Notes: generated by a model not told the origin, from the letters alone. A stretch of DNA of 64,000 nucleotides from Pseudonocardia sp. CNS-004 (GCA_001942185.1 MKJV01000066.1:1-64000); one strand, 5' to 3'. Shown: positions 27,573 to 36,641, numbered from the stretch's first letter. Program-made: numbers and translations.

Positions 27573-28223
27573 TCAACCCCTCAGGTAGCGGGTCACCATC
27601 GCGACCAGCTCGTCCTCGAACGTCTCGACGGGGACGGTCTGCGGAGCGGCCATGAACTTGTGCGTGTTCATCTCCACGGTGAACAGGATGATCTCCGCGG
27701 CGACATCGGGGTCACCCACGCGGACGTCGGGGTGTCGGACGATGACGTCGCGGACCTGGGCGGTGCGCAGCTTCCCGTGCCGGTCGATCGTGTCGAGCAG
27801 CTCCTGGGAGACCGGCGCCTCCTCGATCATCACCCGGAGCAGGCGGGGGTCGTCGCGATGGTTGTCGACCGCGTCGCGGATGAGCGCCCGGACCGTCGCC
27901 TCCAGCGTCCCGGGCGAGAGGTCGAGCTCGTCGGCGGCGGTCCAGGTGCCGCGGTCGATGTGCTGGATCAGGATCTCGGCGAGGATGGCGTCCTTGTTCG
28001 GGAAGTACTGGTACAGCGAGCCGATGGAGATGCGGGCGCGCTCGGCGATGCGGTTGGTCGTGCCGGCGGAGTAGCCGTGCTCGGCGAAAACGTGAGCAGC
28101 CGCGGTGAGGATGCGCTCACGCGTGAGCTCGGCGCGCACCTGGCGGGCTTGCGACGTGGCTCCAAGCGGCGGTCGGCCGACGGCATCCCGGTCCTCCTCG
28201 AAGGCGGCAAAAGCGAGTAGCAA
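27573..28223 (-). CDS. TetR family regulator (third, unrelated subfamily)
   Basis: Up to 216 residues. HTH AERARISIGSLYQYFPNKDA near 60-80, followed by a typical ligand domain with VRALIRDAVDNHRDDPRLLRVMIEEAP. The C-terminal domain differs from the two TetR_C repressors in this window. The start is uncertain: TTG 28223 gives 216 residues, but an in-frame GTG near 28137 just before RAELTRERIL gives a more usual length. It is divergent from the siderophore-interacting operon across a dyad at 28229, which it probably controls. Confidence 0.85.
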   Translation of the reverse strand: MLLAFAAFEEDRDAVGRPPLGATSQARQVRAELTRERILTAAAHVFAEHGYSAGTTNRIAERARISIGSLYQYFPNKDAILAEILIQHIDRGTWTAADELDLSPGTLEATVRALIRDAVDNHRDDPRLLRVMIEEAPVSQELLDTIDRHGKLRTAQVRDVIVRHPDVRVGDPDVAAEIILFTVEMNTHKFMAAPQTVPVETFEDELVAMVTRYLRG

Positions 28224-28228
28224 ATACC

Positions 28229-28258
28229 TGAGCTAATGCTCACAATAATGCTATGAGC
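28229..28258. promoter_or_regulatory. TetR3 operator, three TGAGC half-sites
   Basis: TGAGCTAATGCTCA (28229-28242) is a perfect inverted repeat TGAGC-N4-GCTCA. A further TGAGC lies at 28254-28258. The whole lies between divergent genes, and the local sequence is unusually AT-rich, as for a promoter. Confidence 0.6.
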
Positions 28259-28287
28259 TGCGAAAACAAGACGCCTGGTGGCGTTTC

Positions 28288-29103
28288 GTGATCCCGAAGG
28301 TCCGGCTGCCCAAGGCGCGCAGGATGATCAGGCTGGAGGTGCGCGGCCGGGAGTCGCCGACGCCGAGCTTCGCGAGCCTCACCCTCGGCGGCCCTGCCCT
28401 GCAGGACCTGACCGTGGCAGGCGCCGACCAGACCGTCCGGCTGTTCTTCCCGCGAGCGGGCCAGACCGCGCTGCGGATGCCGACCGCGGCGAGCGAGGCG
28501 TGGATGGCCCAGGTGCTGCTGATGCCGAAGTCGGTCCGCCCGCAGGTCCGGAACATGACGATCCGCCGCGCCCGCCCCGCCGAGGACGAGATCGACATCG
28601 AGTTCGTCCTGCACGGCGACTCCCCCATGTCGTCGTGGGTGCGCCGGGTGCGGCCCGGGGACCCGGCAGGCATCTTCGACATGGGCACCACGTACCGGCC
28701 GCCGCAGCACGCGCAGTGGCAACTGCTCGTGGGCGACGAGACCGCGCTGCCGGCGATACTGGCGATCCTCGACCAGGCACCACCGTCGCTGACCGCGGAG
28801 GTCTACCTGGAGGTGCCGACCGCGGCCGACGTCCGTGACGTGGTCGCGCCGCCCGGGGTGCGCATCCACTGGTTCGGCCGCGACGACCGCGCCGATCACC
28901 GCGCCGACGAGCGGCCGGGAGCGGTCGTGCTGGACGCCGTCCGCGGCGCGGCGATGCCGCCCGGCCGCGTCTACGCGTGGGTCGCGGGCGAGTCCCGGCT
29001 GGCCACCTCGGTGCGTCGGCACCTGGTCGACGACCGCGGTGTGCCGAAGCCGGACATCTCGTTCGCGGGCTACTGGCGCCGCGGCTGGTCGGCACCGGGC
29101 TGA
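28288..29103 (+). CDS. Siderophore-interacting protein (FAD-dependent ferric reductase family)
   Basis: About 271 residues in the ViuB/SIP family, which reduces ferric siderophores in the cytoplasm using NAD(P)H. FAD-binding beta barrel with RPQVRNMTIRRARP near 90 (the R-x-Y-T element appears as RNMT), then FVLHGDSPMSSWVRRVRPGD and FDMGTTY. The NAD-binding part has LLVGDETALPAILAIL and VYAWVAGESRLATSVRRHLV. GTG 28288 has no clear ribosome site. It is followed 11 bp later by the PPOX-reductase-ferredoxin fusion. No iron box is visible, but TetR3 operator half-sites lie just upstream. Confidence 0.88.
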   Translation: MIPKVRLPKARRMIRLEVRGRESPTPSFASLTLGGPALQDLTVAGADQTVRLFFPRAGQTALRMPTAASEAWMAQVLLMPKSVRPQVRNMTIRRARPAEDEIDIEFVLHGDSPMSSWVRRVRPGDPAGIFDMGTTYRPPQHAQWQLLVGDETALPAILAILDQAPPSLTAEVYLEVPTAADVRDVVAPPGVRIHWFGRDDRADHRADERPGAVVLDAVRGAAMPPGRVYAWVAGESRLATSVRRHLVDDRGVPKPDISFAGYWRRGWSAPG

Positions 29104-29114
29104 CGGGGATTCCG

Positions 29115-31266
29115 ATGCAGTCGAACGCACTCCACCGCATGACGACGGTCGACGAGGTCGAGGCGGCAGTGGGACGCCCGCCGTCGATGATCGTGCTGAA
29201 GCAGATCAGCGCCCTCGACGAGGCTGCCGGACCGTACTGGCGCACAGCCCGCTCGCCGGTTTCGGCTACCGGGACGCCGACGGCGCCGTCCGCACGACGT
29301 TCGTCGGCGGCACCCCGGGGTTCGTGCGCGTCCACTCCCCCACGCGGATGTCGTTCACCCTGCCCGACGGCGCGGCACCCGGCCCGGTGTCGTTCGTCTT
29401 CCTCGTACCGGGCGTCGGGGAGACGTTGCGCGTCAACGGTTCCGTGGCCAGGCGGAAGGGCGCCGACACGTTCGTCGACGTCGACGAGGCGTACGTGCAC
29501 TGCGCGCAGGCCGTCATCCGCTCACGGCTGTGGCAGGCGCCCGCTCCCGCCGAGCCCGCACCCGGGGTCGAGGGCGATGGCCCGCTGCGCGGGCCCGGCG
29601 TCGCCGCGTTCCTCGCCGCCGCCCCGTTCCTCGCACTGTCCACCTGGGACGGGTCGGGCGGCAGTGACACCAGCCCGCGCGGGGACCGGCAGACCGTCGT
29701 GCGGATCCTCGACGGCCGCACGCTGGCCATCCCGGATCGCAAGGGCAACAAACGCGCGGACAGCCTCCACAACCTCCTCCAGGACGACCGGCTCTCCTTC
29801 GCCGCTCTCGCTCCGGGACGGACCGGCGTGCTGCACGTCAGCGGCCGGGGCTCGATCACCGACGATCCCGCGCTGCTGGAGACGATGGCGTTGCGCGGGA
29901 CGTCCCCGCACGCGGCGCTGATCATCGACGTCGACCACGCCGAGGTGCGCGCCAACGAGGCGGTGACGCGTTCGCGGGTGTGGAGCGCGGCCACGTATCT
30001 CGAGCACGGCACGGCGCCGGACCTGATGGCGCTGGCCACGGAGCACCTCGCCGCGAACCTCGCCGCGAACCGGCCCGGCGCCGAACGGGCCTGCTCGCTC
30101 GCGTGGTCGAGCTCGTCGCGCGGATCCCCGGGATCAGCCGCATGATGCGGCTGGCGGTGAACCGCGCCTACCGGTCCGGGCTGCAGAAGGAGGGTTACGA
30201 CGCCGTCGAGGTCGACTCGCGGCGTCGCGGGCGGAGGTACGAACCCGCGGTGGAGAACCCGTTGCGGGAGGTGCGGATCGCCGAGGTGCGGCGGGAGACA
30301 CCCAGCGCGGTCACCCTCGTGCTGGAGGACGCCGGGCATCCCCGCTGCTTCGACTTCCGGGCCGGGCAGTTCTTCACGCTGGTCGCGGACATCGACGGCC
30401 GACCGGTGCGGCGCGCCTACTCCGCGTCGTCGGCACCCGGGGCGGCGCGGCTGGAGGTCACGGTCAAGCACGTCGAAGGCGGCCGGTTCTCGACCCACCT
30501 CCACCGGAACCTGCGCGCAGGCGACCGGCTGTCGCTGCGCGGCCCGGCCGGCGCGTTCCACGTCGATCCGGCGGCGGCGCACGAGGTCGTCCTGGTCGCC
30601 GCGGGCAGTGGCGTCACACCGATGATGAGCATGATCCGCACCCTGCTGGCGGCACCGGCCACCGACCGGATCGCGCTGCTCTACAGCAGCCGCAGCGAGG
30701 AGGAGGTCATCTTCGCCGACGAGCTCCGCCGGCTGGAGCGCGAGCACCCGCGGCGGTTGTCGGTCACGCACGTCCTGACGCGGGAGCGCGGGCGGCTCGA
30801 CGCCGCGGGCGTGCACAGGTGGCTCACCGACCTGCGGCCGGCGGCGGACGCCCGGTACTACACGTGCGGACCGGAGGCGCTGATGAACACGGTCCGGGGT
30901 GTCCTGACCGAGCTCGGCGTCCCGGACGACCGGGTGCACCATGAGCGCTACACCAGCGGCGCGGACCCGACGGCCGCGCCCACCGCGCCGCAGCGGATGA
31001 CCGTCGAGAACGGGTCGCGCGAGCTCGGCTCGGTGGTGGTCGAGCCCGGCCAGACGCTCCTCGACGCCGGGCTCGCGGCGGAGCTGCCGATGCCGTACTC
31101 GTGCACGGTCGGCAACTGCGGGGACTGCATGGTGGCGCTGCGCGGCGGGGAGGTCGTGATGAACGAGCCGAACTGCCTGACGCCGCAGCAGAAGGCCGAC
31201 GGGTACGTCCTGACGTGCGTGGGCTGCCCGCTGTCACGGGTCACCCTGGGCATCGCCGAACCGTGA
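29115..31266 (+). CDS. PPOX-like flavin domain - ferredoxin reductase - [2Fe-2S] ferredoxin fusion
   Basis: About 717 residues once two lost bases (near 29227 and 30092) are restored. Domain 1 (about 1-320) is pyridoxamine-5'-phosphate-oxidase-like: SPLAGFGYRDADG, PTRMSFTLPD, DTSPRGDRQTVVRIL, NKRADSLHNLLQDDR. Domain 2 is a ferredoxin-NADP reductase: FAD motif RRAYSASSAP, NAD motif AAGSGVTPMMSMI, YYTCGPEALM. Domain 3 is a plant-type ferredoxin with CTVGNCGDC (C-x4-C-x2-C) and a final Cys in CVGCP. If the second shift were real the protein would be two genes. Known fusions of this type exist, usually uncharacterised. Paired with a siderophore-interacting protein, a ferric or flavin reductase role is likely. 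Confidence 0.82.
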
Positions 31267-31562
31267 CAGCGGGTGAGAGGCGCAGCGCCCCCGTTGAGCC
31301 ATCAGACACGCCACGGGCGGCCGGGTCACAGTTCGCGGGCGGTCTCCTCAATGACCGCGGAGATCAACTCGCGCGCGGCCGGACCATATACAGCGGATGC
31401 CTGGAGTTCTTCGAACATCTTGCCGCCCAGGTGCTGACGTGATCGACGGCGACAAGAGTGCAGATCGTCTCGCACGGGAGAGGTTGCCTCGTGCTCGCCA
31501 TCATTACTTCCTTCCGCTAGGATCACAAATTCCCGTCCCGTGATCTGGAGACCGATTCGCAC
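31267..31562. other. Gap with one doubtful small minus-strand frame
   Basis: About 300 bp separate the reductase fusion from the XRE regulator. A minus-strand frame ending at 31326 reads MFEELQASAVYGPAARELIS and then IEETAREL, at least 30 codons from ATG 31418 or up to 67 from a GTG near 31526. It has plausible amphipathic composition but no good ribosome site. Small proteins of this sort often sit opposite XRE regulators in actinomycetes. Base composition drops here, marking the left border of the island. Confidence 0.3.
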
Positions 31563-32765
31563 ATGGCCCGGAAGCGAATACACCTGGCGCGGGCCCGTCG
31601 GGCTGCTGGCTATACCCAAGAGGATCTTGCCCATGTTCTCGGGGTCGACCGTTCGACAGTTGGTCGATGGGAAGGAGGCGAGACCGAGCCCCAGGCTTGG
31701 ATGCAACCCAAGCTCGCGCGCGCCCTCGGCGTGAGCCGCACCGAGCTGCGTGCGATGCTGACGAGCGAGGACGAAAGGCGTTCACCGCCTGCGTCTGCGC
31801 CTGCCGGTGAGTTCGACCCCGACCGGCAACGACACCTTGCTGCGGCATTGACCGATGCGCACCGCTACCTCGACGTCTCCGTCGTGGACTACTTCCGGCG
31901 GCAGTTCGACATGTGTACAGCGACCGATGGGACCCATGGGTCTGCGCGTGCCCTTCCGACGGTCCTGGGGATCGTCGAGGTGGTGCAGCAACATGCGCGC
32001 GAGGCGAAGCCAGAGGTGCGGCGACACCTGCTGCAGGTAGGTGCGCGCGGCGCTGAGTTCGTTGGATGGTTGTACCGGGAGGGGGCCCGGCCGGATCGCT
32101 CGTTGTATTGGCGGGATCGGGCCGCAGAGTGGGCTCTCGAGTCGGGGGATTGGCCGATGCTCGGGTACATACTTCTGAAGAAGAGCCAATCGGCTTGGGA
32201 TGAGCGTGACGGCGCACAGATGTTGACCCTGGCTCAGGCGGCACAGGAAGGTCCCTGGAATCTTCCGTCGCTGGTACATGCCGAGGCCGCACAGCAAGAG
32301 GCCCGCGGCCTCGCGATGGTCGGCGAGCGGATCGATGTTGTCGAACAGAAGCTCGATGCTGCACGTGCGTGGTTCGACGCGGCGGGGGACGAAGAGCGCG
32401 CCGATGGAGCGCTCGGGGCCGGATACAGCGAGCGCTTGTTGCAGGTGCAGACCGCGATCTGCTACTGCGAGGTCGGACAGCCGGCACGCGCCGTGGAGTT
32501 GTACCGGGATTGCCTTGCGGGCGACGTGTTCTCCTACCGCGACCGCGGGTTCTTCCTGTCTCTCCTGGCCTTGGCCCTTCTGCAGGCCGGGGAGCCGGAG
32601 GAGGCGTGCGAGCGGGCTTGGGCGGCACTTGCCATTGCAGGCCGGACTGACTCGAAGCGGACGAAGCGGGAGCTGAATCGCTTGTGCGGCGGCCTCGGGG
32701 CTTGGGGGTCACACCGCTCGGACGTCCGTGCACTCGGCGAGGCGGTCAGGACGACGTGCTCGTGA
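31563..32765 (+). CDS. XRE-family regulator with TPR-like C-terminal domain
   Basis: Intact frame of 400 residues. HTH_3 domain at about 4-60 (GYTQEDLAHVLGVDRSTVGRW). The rest is helical with TPR-like repeats (LRQ-type pairs such as ARGLAMVGERIDVVEQKL, GQPARAVELYRDCLAGD and LLQAGEPEEACERAWAAL), as in SARP-associated and peptide-responsive regulators of actinomycetes. Codons ending in A or T (GTT, GAT, TTG) are frequent compared with the rest of the window. It is convergent with the candidate RiPP operon, overlapping its last gene by 20 bp, and is the natural candidate to control it. Confidence 0.9.
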   Translation: MARKRIHLARARRAAGYTQEDLAHVLGVDRSTVGRWEGGETEPQAWMQPKLARALGVSRTELRAMLTSEDERRSPPASAPAGEFDPDRQRHLAAALTDAHRYLDVSVVDYFRRQFDMCTATDGTHGSARALPTVLGIVEVVQQHAREAKPEVRRHLLQVGARGAEFVGWLYREGARPDRSLYWRDRAAEWALESGDWPMLGYILLKKSQSAWDERDGAQMLTLAQAAQEGPWNLPSLVHAEAAQQEARGLAMVGERIDVVEQKLDAARAWFDAAGDEERADGALGAGYSERLLQVQTAICYCEVGQPARAVELYRDCLAGDVFSYRDRGFFLSLLALALLQAGEPEEACERAWAALAIAGRTDSKRTKRELNRLCGGLGAWGSHRSDVRALGEAVRTTCS

Positions 32766-33567
32766 TCCATGCGCCCACCGCTTCGATCACGTCTGCCTGC
32801 CAGCGCTGTGACTGAGGGTGTGCGTAGCCGGGGTCGTCGTGCACGGCGAAGCCGTGCTGCGCGCCGTGGATCTCCACGAGCTTCGACTCGCTACCGAACT
32901 CGCTCACCGCTCGTCGCGATGAGTCGATGGGGATGAACGTGTCCTGCGTTCCGTGGACGAGCAGGGTGGGTGTGGTGATCTGCCCCAGCACCCGATGTGG
33001 CTGGAGGTAGAAGACCTCGTTGAGGAGCGCGCGACCGAGTTTGAACGTTGGGGAGTGGGACAGGTATCCGTTCGTCAACAGCTCTCGACCGGCGTCCTCG
33101 TTGATCTTCCCCTCGTGCCAGTAGGGCTTGTCTTCGACGAAGCGCTTCTTGTAGTCGAGGAGCGGGTTCAGCAGGACGAGGCGGTGGAGCCGATCGGGAT
33201 GCTGCGCGGCGTAGTAGGCGCAGATGCCGCCCGCGAAGCTGGCGCCGACGACGGCGAGATCCTGTGCGCCGGTCGCGTCTGCGACCTTGGTGGCTGCGGC
33301 CTCGATATCACCGAGGATACCGGCGAGCGTGAGGTCTTCCTGTCGACCTTCGCTGTCTCCATGGCCTCGAAGATCGAAGCGAAGGGATGCAGCACCAGCG
33401 TGCGCGAGACCCGCGGCGAGTCGCCCGAAGAAGCCGCCTTCCTCGCGGGTCACGCCGCCGCCGTGCACGAGCACCACGGCCTGACCTGCTCGTGTGTCCG
33501 GGCGGACCATGGTGCCGGCGAGGTGCAGGCCATCACGGCTGCGGATCGTGACATGTAGGTCCTGCAT
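32746..33567 (-). CDS. Alpha/beta hydrolase
   Basis: Intact serine hydrolase of 273 residues. Oxyanion loop VLVHGGGVTREEGG, nucleophile elbow GASFAGG (Ser near 109), acid in LVHGTQDTFIPID, and catalytic His in GAQHGF near 242. A lid-like insertion DYKKRFVEDKPYWHEGK lies after the core strand 6. It starts 14 bp after the methyltransferase and is the last gene of the operon headed by the 39-residue peptide. In a peptide pathway it could be a deacylase, esterase or non-canonical leader peptidase; the sequence does not decide. Confidence 0.9.
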   Translation of the reverse strand: MQDLHVTIRSRDGLHLAGTMVRPDTRAGQAVVLVHGGGVTREEGGFFGRLAAGLAHAGAASLRFDLRGHGDSEGRQEDLTLAGILGDIEAAATKVADATGAQDLAVVGASFAGGICAYYAAQHPDRLHRLVLLNPLLDYKKRFVEDKPYWHEGKINEDAGRELLTNGYLSHSPTFKLGRALLNEVFYLQPHRVLGQITTPTLLVHGTQDTFIPIDSSRRAVSEFGSESKLVEIHGAQHGFAVHDDPGYAHPQSQRWQADVIEAVGAWITSTSS

Positions 33568-33581
33568 TGTCGCGTGCTCCT

Positions 33582-34317
33582 TCAGATGTTCGAGGTTCTT
33601 CCTGCGGGTGGGCGTCGGACAGCGCAGAGGCTGAAGCTCTGTGCCAACGTGGCGGTGACATCGAACTGGGCGGCGCGCGCGAGTTCACAGAGCAGTTCGG
33701 TGCTCCAATAGCGGCGGCGCATGGTGTCGCGCTCGACGCGACCGGTGTCGAAGCACCAACTGCGGACGGTGGTCGAGATCTGAGTGTGCGGATCCCACTC
33801 GGAGGTCGTCGTGACGGTTGCGACGCCGAGTGAGGTCGTCACATCGCTGCAGCCGTGTGCGTTGCGCCGGCGCGGTGAGAGTGGCGATTGTGAGCAGGGT
33901 CCCCGGGTGGCTGTGTGCCCGGATGGTGTCGAACGCCGCGGCGAGCTCGATTTCGGTGTGCAGGTAGGACAGTGAGTTGCCGACGGAGGTCACGAGGTCG
34001 AATGTGTCGCCGAGGCGGACCGTGCGCAGGTCGCCGACAGCCAGGCGCAGGCCCGGATGGGTGCGTTCGGCCCACGCGACGAGGTCCGGCTGTAGATCGA
34101 TTCCGGTGCAGGTGAAGCCGTGTCCGTGCAGTTCGGCGAGCAGTCGTCCGGTGCCGCAGCCGAGGTCGAGAACTGTCCTCACGTTGGCCTCGTGCCGGCT
34201 GGCGAAGGCCATCAGGTCGGCGGTGATCGAGGTGTCGGCGAGCAACTCGTCGTAGAGCGCCGGCTCGCGGTAGACGAGGTTACTGCGGGTCAAGGACCGG
34301 GGCTCGACGACTCGCAC
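33582..34317 (-). CDS. Class I SAM-dependent methyltransferase
   Basis: About 245 residues. SAM-binding motif I TVLDLGCGTGRLL near 48-60, acidic GIDLQPDLVAWAE, and FDLVTSVGNSLSYLHT. One base is lost near 33855; the restored frame continues VTTTSEWDPHTQISTTVRSW and ends ARAAQFDVTATLAQSF then LCAVRRPPAGRTSNI. The start GTG or ATG at 34317 overlaps the cyclase gene end by 28 bp, indicating tight coupling. It resembles small-molecule or peptide N/O-methyltransferases and lacks the PIMT motif layout, so it is not an obvious aspartimide-forming enzyme. Confidence 0.85.
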
Positions 34318-35818
34318 GCTTCATTCCTTCCACGTGTCGTAGTGGCGCACATGCTGCGGATGCCGATCTCGAGGGCGAGCATGTCGTACACCAGCGGCGG
34401 CATGGTGCCAGAGTCGAGGCGCGCCGGAGGAGGTGCTCGACGGAGGTGCGGCGTACGAACCCGTGATCGATCAGGACCGAGTGGCCGAGCATGTCGGCGA
34501 GGAGCACCGGGGCATGCCGGTGCAGTGCGAGGGACATCGTCGCGGCGAACGACTCCGGGCACTGTGCCCGGGTGACGGTGGCGGGAAGACCGCTGCGGGC
34601 GAGCCGCCGCCGAAGCAGTTCCTTACCCGTCCGCCACTCGACAGGGAGGGAACGTCCGAATCGGGACAGCTCCAACGTGGCGAACGGTGCAACCGGCCAG
34701 AGACCGGCGCGGAGATACGCGGGATGACGGGCGGCGAACACGACCAAGGTCGGCAAGGCGACCGTGGTCACCGGGGATCCGTCGGCATCGACGTCGACCA
34801 GCGCGTCACGCGCGCGGGTGTCGAGCCACGGCGGCAGGCGGGGTGGGGCCGTGGGGCGGCGCCGCTCGGACGGTGCTCGGTCCATGATCTCGTCGCCGCC
34901 GTAGCCCGTGAAAACGACGCGGGTCCCAGCACCGCGAAGCTGGGTACGCAGAGCGTCAAACGCTTCTTGGTAGACATCGGTGTCGGGATAGTGCACGCGA
35001 TCGACGGACCTCGGTCCGTCCGGGGCCAGTGGGAGATGGAGGGACGCGGGCACGCAGATGTCCCGCATCCCGAGGTGATCGATGATGAGTCGACGGCGGG
35101 AGGCCTGGGCGCATCCCGTGCGGCCGGCCAGCAACAGGCCGCCCGACAGAACCGGGCCGATCGGCAGCGCCGCGACGGAGAGGGCGACGTTCGCTGAGTC
35201 CAGTCCGCCGGAAAGCTCTACCGCGATACCACCGTCGAGTCCGTGGCACGTAGCGCGAACTATGTGGGTGAGGAGCTGTTCGAAGTGCGCGACAGGGTCT
35301 GCTCCCGGCCGTAGCCTGCGGGGCTCGGAGACATGAGTGGCTGGCTCCGGATAACGCAACCGTAACCCGCTCTCCTGGTTCCACACCGCGGTGGCGCCTG
35401 CGGTGAGTCGACTGATGCCCGAGAACAGCGTCGAGGTGGAGTAGCGGTGGCGGCGGGTCAGCAGTTGGGTTACGACCACGTCCGACAGATCGTCGGGGCG
35501 CGCGACCGGTGCTAGATCACCGGGGTCCCAAGAACCGATCAGACGCCCGTTGCGGACCGCAATGTAGAGGGGAGCGATTCCAAGCGGGCCGGCGGCCAAG
35601 CCCACAGAGCCGTCGGCGCAGAGCGTCAGTTCCGTGAAGTCTCCATCTCGGCGGATCTCTTGGATCGTCACGGTCCTTCGACTGCCGCGGAAGTGGGAAT
35701 CCATTCGCAGCACAGGAGAGCTGACCGGCGATATCCAACTCGCACCGACGAACCATCGGCCGTCCTGCAAACGCCACTGACCGGCCACGTCGTCGCGACC
35801 TATGTCGAATCGCAGCAT
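34290..35818 (-). CDS. Asparagine-synthetase-like macrolactam cyclase (lasso-cyclase type)
   Basis: About 510 residues. ATP-pyrophosphatase domain with PP-loop ELSGGLDSAN (SGGLDS at 203-208) and the second signature FTGYGGDEIMDR near 303-314. The N-terminal glutaminase-like domain lacks the catalytic Cys2 (protein begins MLRFDIGRDD), as in lasso-peptide cyclases McjC/LasC that only adenylate a carboxylate. One base is lost near 34428; the restored end is GTMPPLVYDMLALEIGIRSM. It starts 87 bp after the stop of a 39-codon gene with a perfect ribosome site. Actinobacterial relatives are annotated as macrolactam cyclases of albusnodin-like pathways, so Asp or Glu side-chain amide formation on that peptide is the best hypothesis. 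Confidence 0.85.
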
Positions 35819-35904
35819 CGGGTTCTCCCAGGTCGGGCGGAATCGGGTCGGGTCTGGAGCGGCGAGGCCGGTCGGCGCGACCGCTCCAGACCTCGGGGCC
35901 GGGA

Positions 35905-36024
35905 TCAGTCGACGCAGTGATCGCCGTTGGAGTCCTGGTGGCCAGGCGCCTTTCGGTTGTATTCGGACGCCGCGGACGGTACGTCCATCACGGCCTCGTC
36001 AGCGAAGATCTCGTCGAAGCTCAT
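35905..36024 (-). CDS. 39-residue candidate RiPP precursor peptide
   Basis: ATG 36024 is preceded by AAGGGAGGTGA with 4-5 nt spacing, the strongest ribosome site in the window after the first GntR. The peptide has an acidic helical N-terminal half (MSFDEIFADEAVMDVPSAAS) and a polar C-terminal half (EYNRKAP then GHQDSNGDHCVD). A Gly followed seven residues later by Asp would allow an eight-residue lactam (G1 to D8 of GHQDSNGD), but the tail of four residues is short and the Thr at position -2 and the YxxP-x-L leader of classical lasso precursors are missing. Stop at 35905, then 86 bp to the cyclase. Precursor status is inferred from size, expression signal and context. Confidence 0.6.
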   Translation of the reverse strand: MSFDEIFADEAVMDVPSAASEYNRKAPGHQDSNGDHCVD

Positions 36025-36137
36025 CGGTTCACCTCCCTTCCTGTGTTCTGCTGCACATCGCGCACCCCGGTAGTCGTTGAGGTGTGCCAGTCTCTCCTGG
36101 CTGCGGTGCGCCACCCTGTGGTCGATGGATGGCGTCA

Positions 36138-36359
36138 TCATCGGTCATGTGGTCGTCGCTGCTCTCGTTCCTGGGCGGTCATCGCTAGAGTGGCTATTGG
36201 GCATGGCCAGCGCATCAGCTGGGTCAGGCATCCGGAGCACAGGCCGTCTGAGAGCATTCGATGCTGCCGCAATGCGCGCTCCGCATTTCCGTGGGCAGCC
36301 ATGAAGCGGATGGCCTCTTCAAATGATCGAATCGGGTCGTCTGCGTCGTGGTCGCCCAT
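36138..36359 (-). CDS. Small Cys-containing hypothetical protein
   Basis: 73 residues, unrecognised. The C-terminal half shows GLCSGC, then RWPCPIATLAM, a C-x2-C plus PC arrangement seen in small actinomycete proteins of unknown role. The N-terminal half is acidic and amphipathic (FEEAIRFMAAHGNAERAL). ATG 36359 has a GGAG very close upstream. It ends 113 bp before the candidate precursor on the same strand, so it may belong to that operon. Metal binding by the three Cys is speculation. Confidence 0.5.
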   Translation of the reverse strand: MGDHDADDPIRSFEEAIRFMAAHGNAERALRQHRMLSDGLCSGCLTQLMRWPCPIATLAMTAQEREQRRPHDR

Positions 36360-36540
36360 CGCTCCGGTCTTCTATGACTGCAGTACGCGGTTGTCGCTGT
36401 TTCTGAGCGACGCCGGCTGGTCCCCCGACGTGTAGGAATTAGTCAACCGTTGCGGCCTGCGGACTCCACGGCGTGCATGTCGCACGATTGCTGCACAGAT
36501 GCTGCAGGCGGCTCGGGTGTCCACCGGCTGCGGGGCAGCG

Positions 36541-36641
36541 CCGGACCACGAAGTCCGGATCATGCCGCCGGCCGCTGCGCACCCGTCGCGTTCCGCGGAA
36601 CGCGACGTATCGCTGTCACCCGAAAGCCGTCCCCAGGGACG
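36541..36641. terminator. Cluster of three perfect hairpins
   Basis: Three perfect inverted repeats lie in 100 bp: CCGGAC-N6-GTCCGG (36541-36558); a 24-bp uninterrupted palindrome with half CGTCGCGTTCCG (36584-36607); and CGTCCC-CA-GGGACG (36628-36641). The zone separates DUF305 (ending 36729, minus) from the candidate RiPP island. The remaining sequence between 36360 and 36728 shows no convincing gene. A transcription insulator or protein-binding dyads are both possible. Confidence 0.5.

Noticed and set aside
26055..28220. 721-codon plus-strand open frame over the exporter and TetR
   Set aside because: Low-complexity Gln/Arg/His protein with no conserved motif, antisense to two clear genes.
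35905..35960. Similarity of the peptide end (D-S-N-G-D and a Cys) to Excalibur or EF-hand calcium loops
   Set aside because: Too short and missing most ligand positions; chance resemblance is likely, and the neighbouring cyclase gives a better context.
35905..36024. Calling the 39-aa peptide a classical lasso precursor
   Set aside because: Leader lacks the YxxP-x-L pattern and Thr at -2, and the tail after a Gly-Asp ring would be only four residues.
36372..36563. 63-codon minus-strand frame upstream of the small Cys protein
   Set aside because: No ribosome site, Arg-rich composition, and it overlaps the hairpin zone border.
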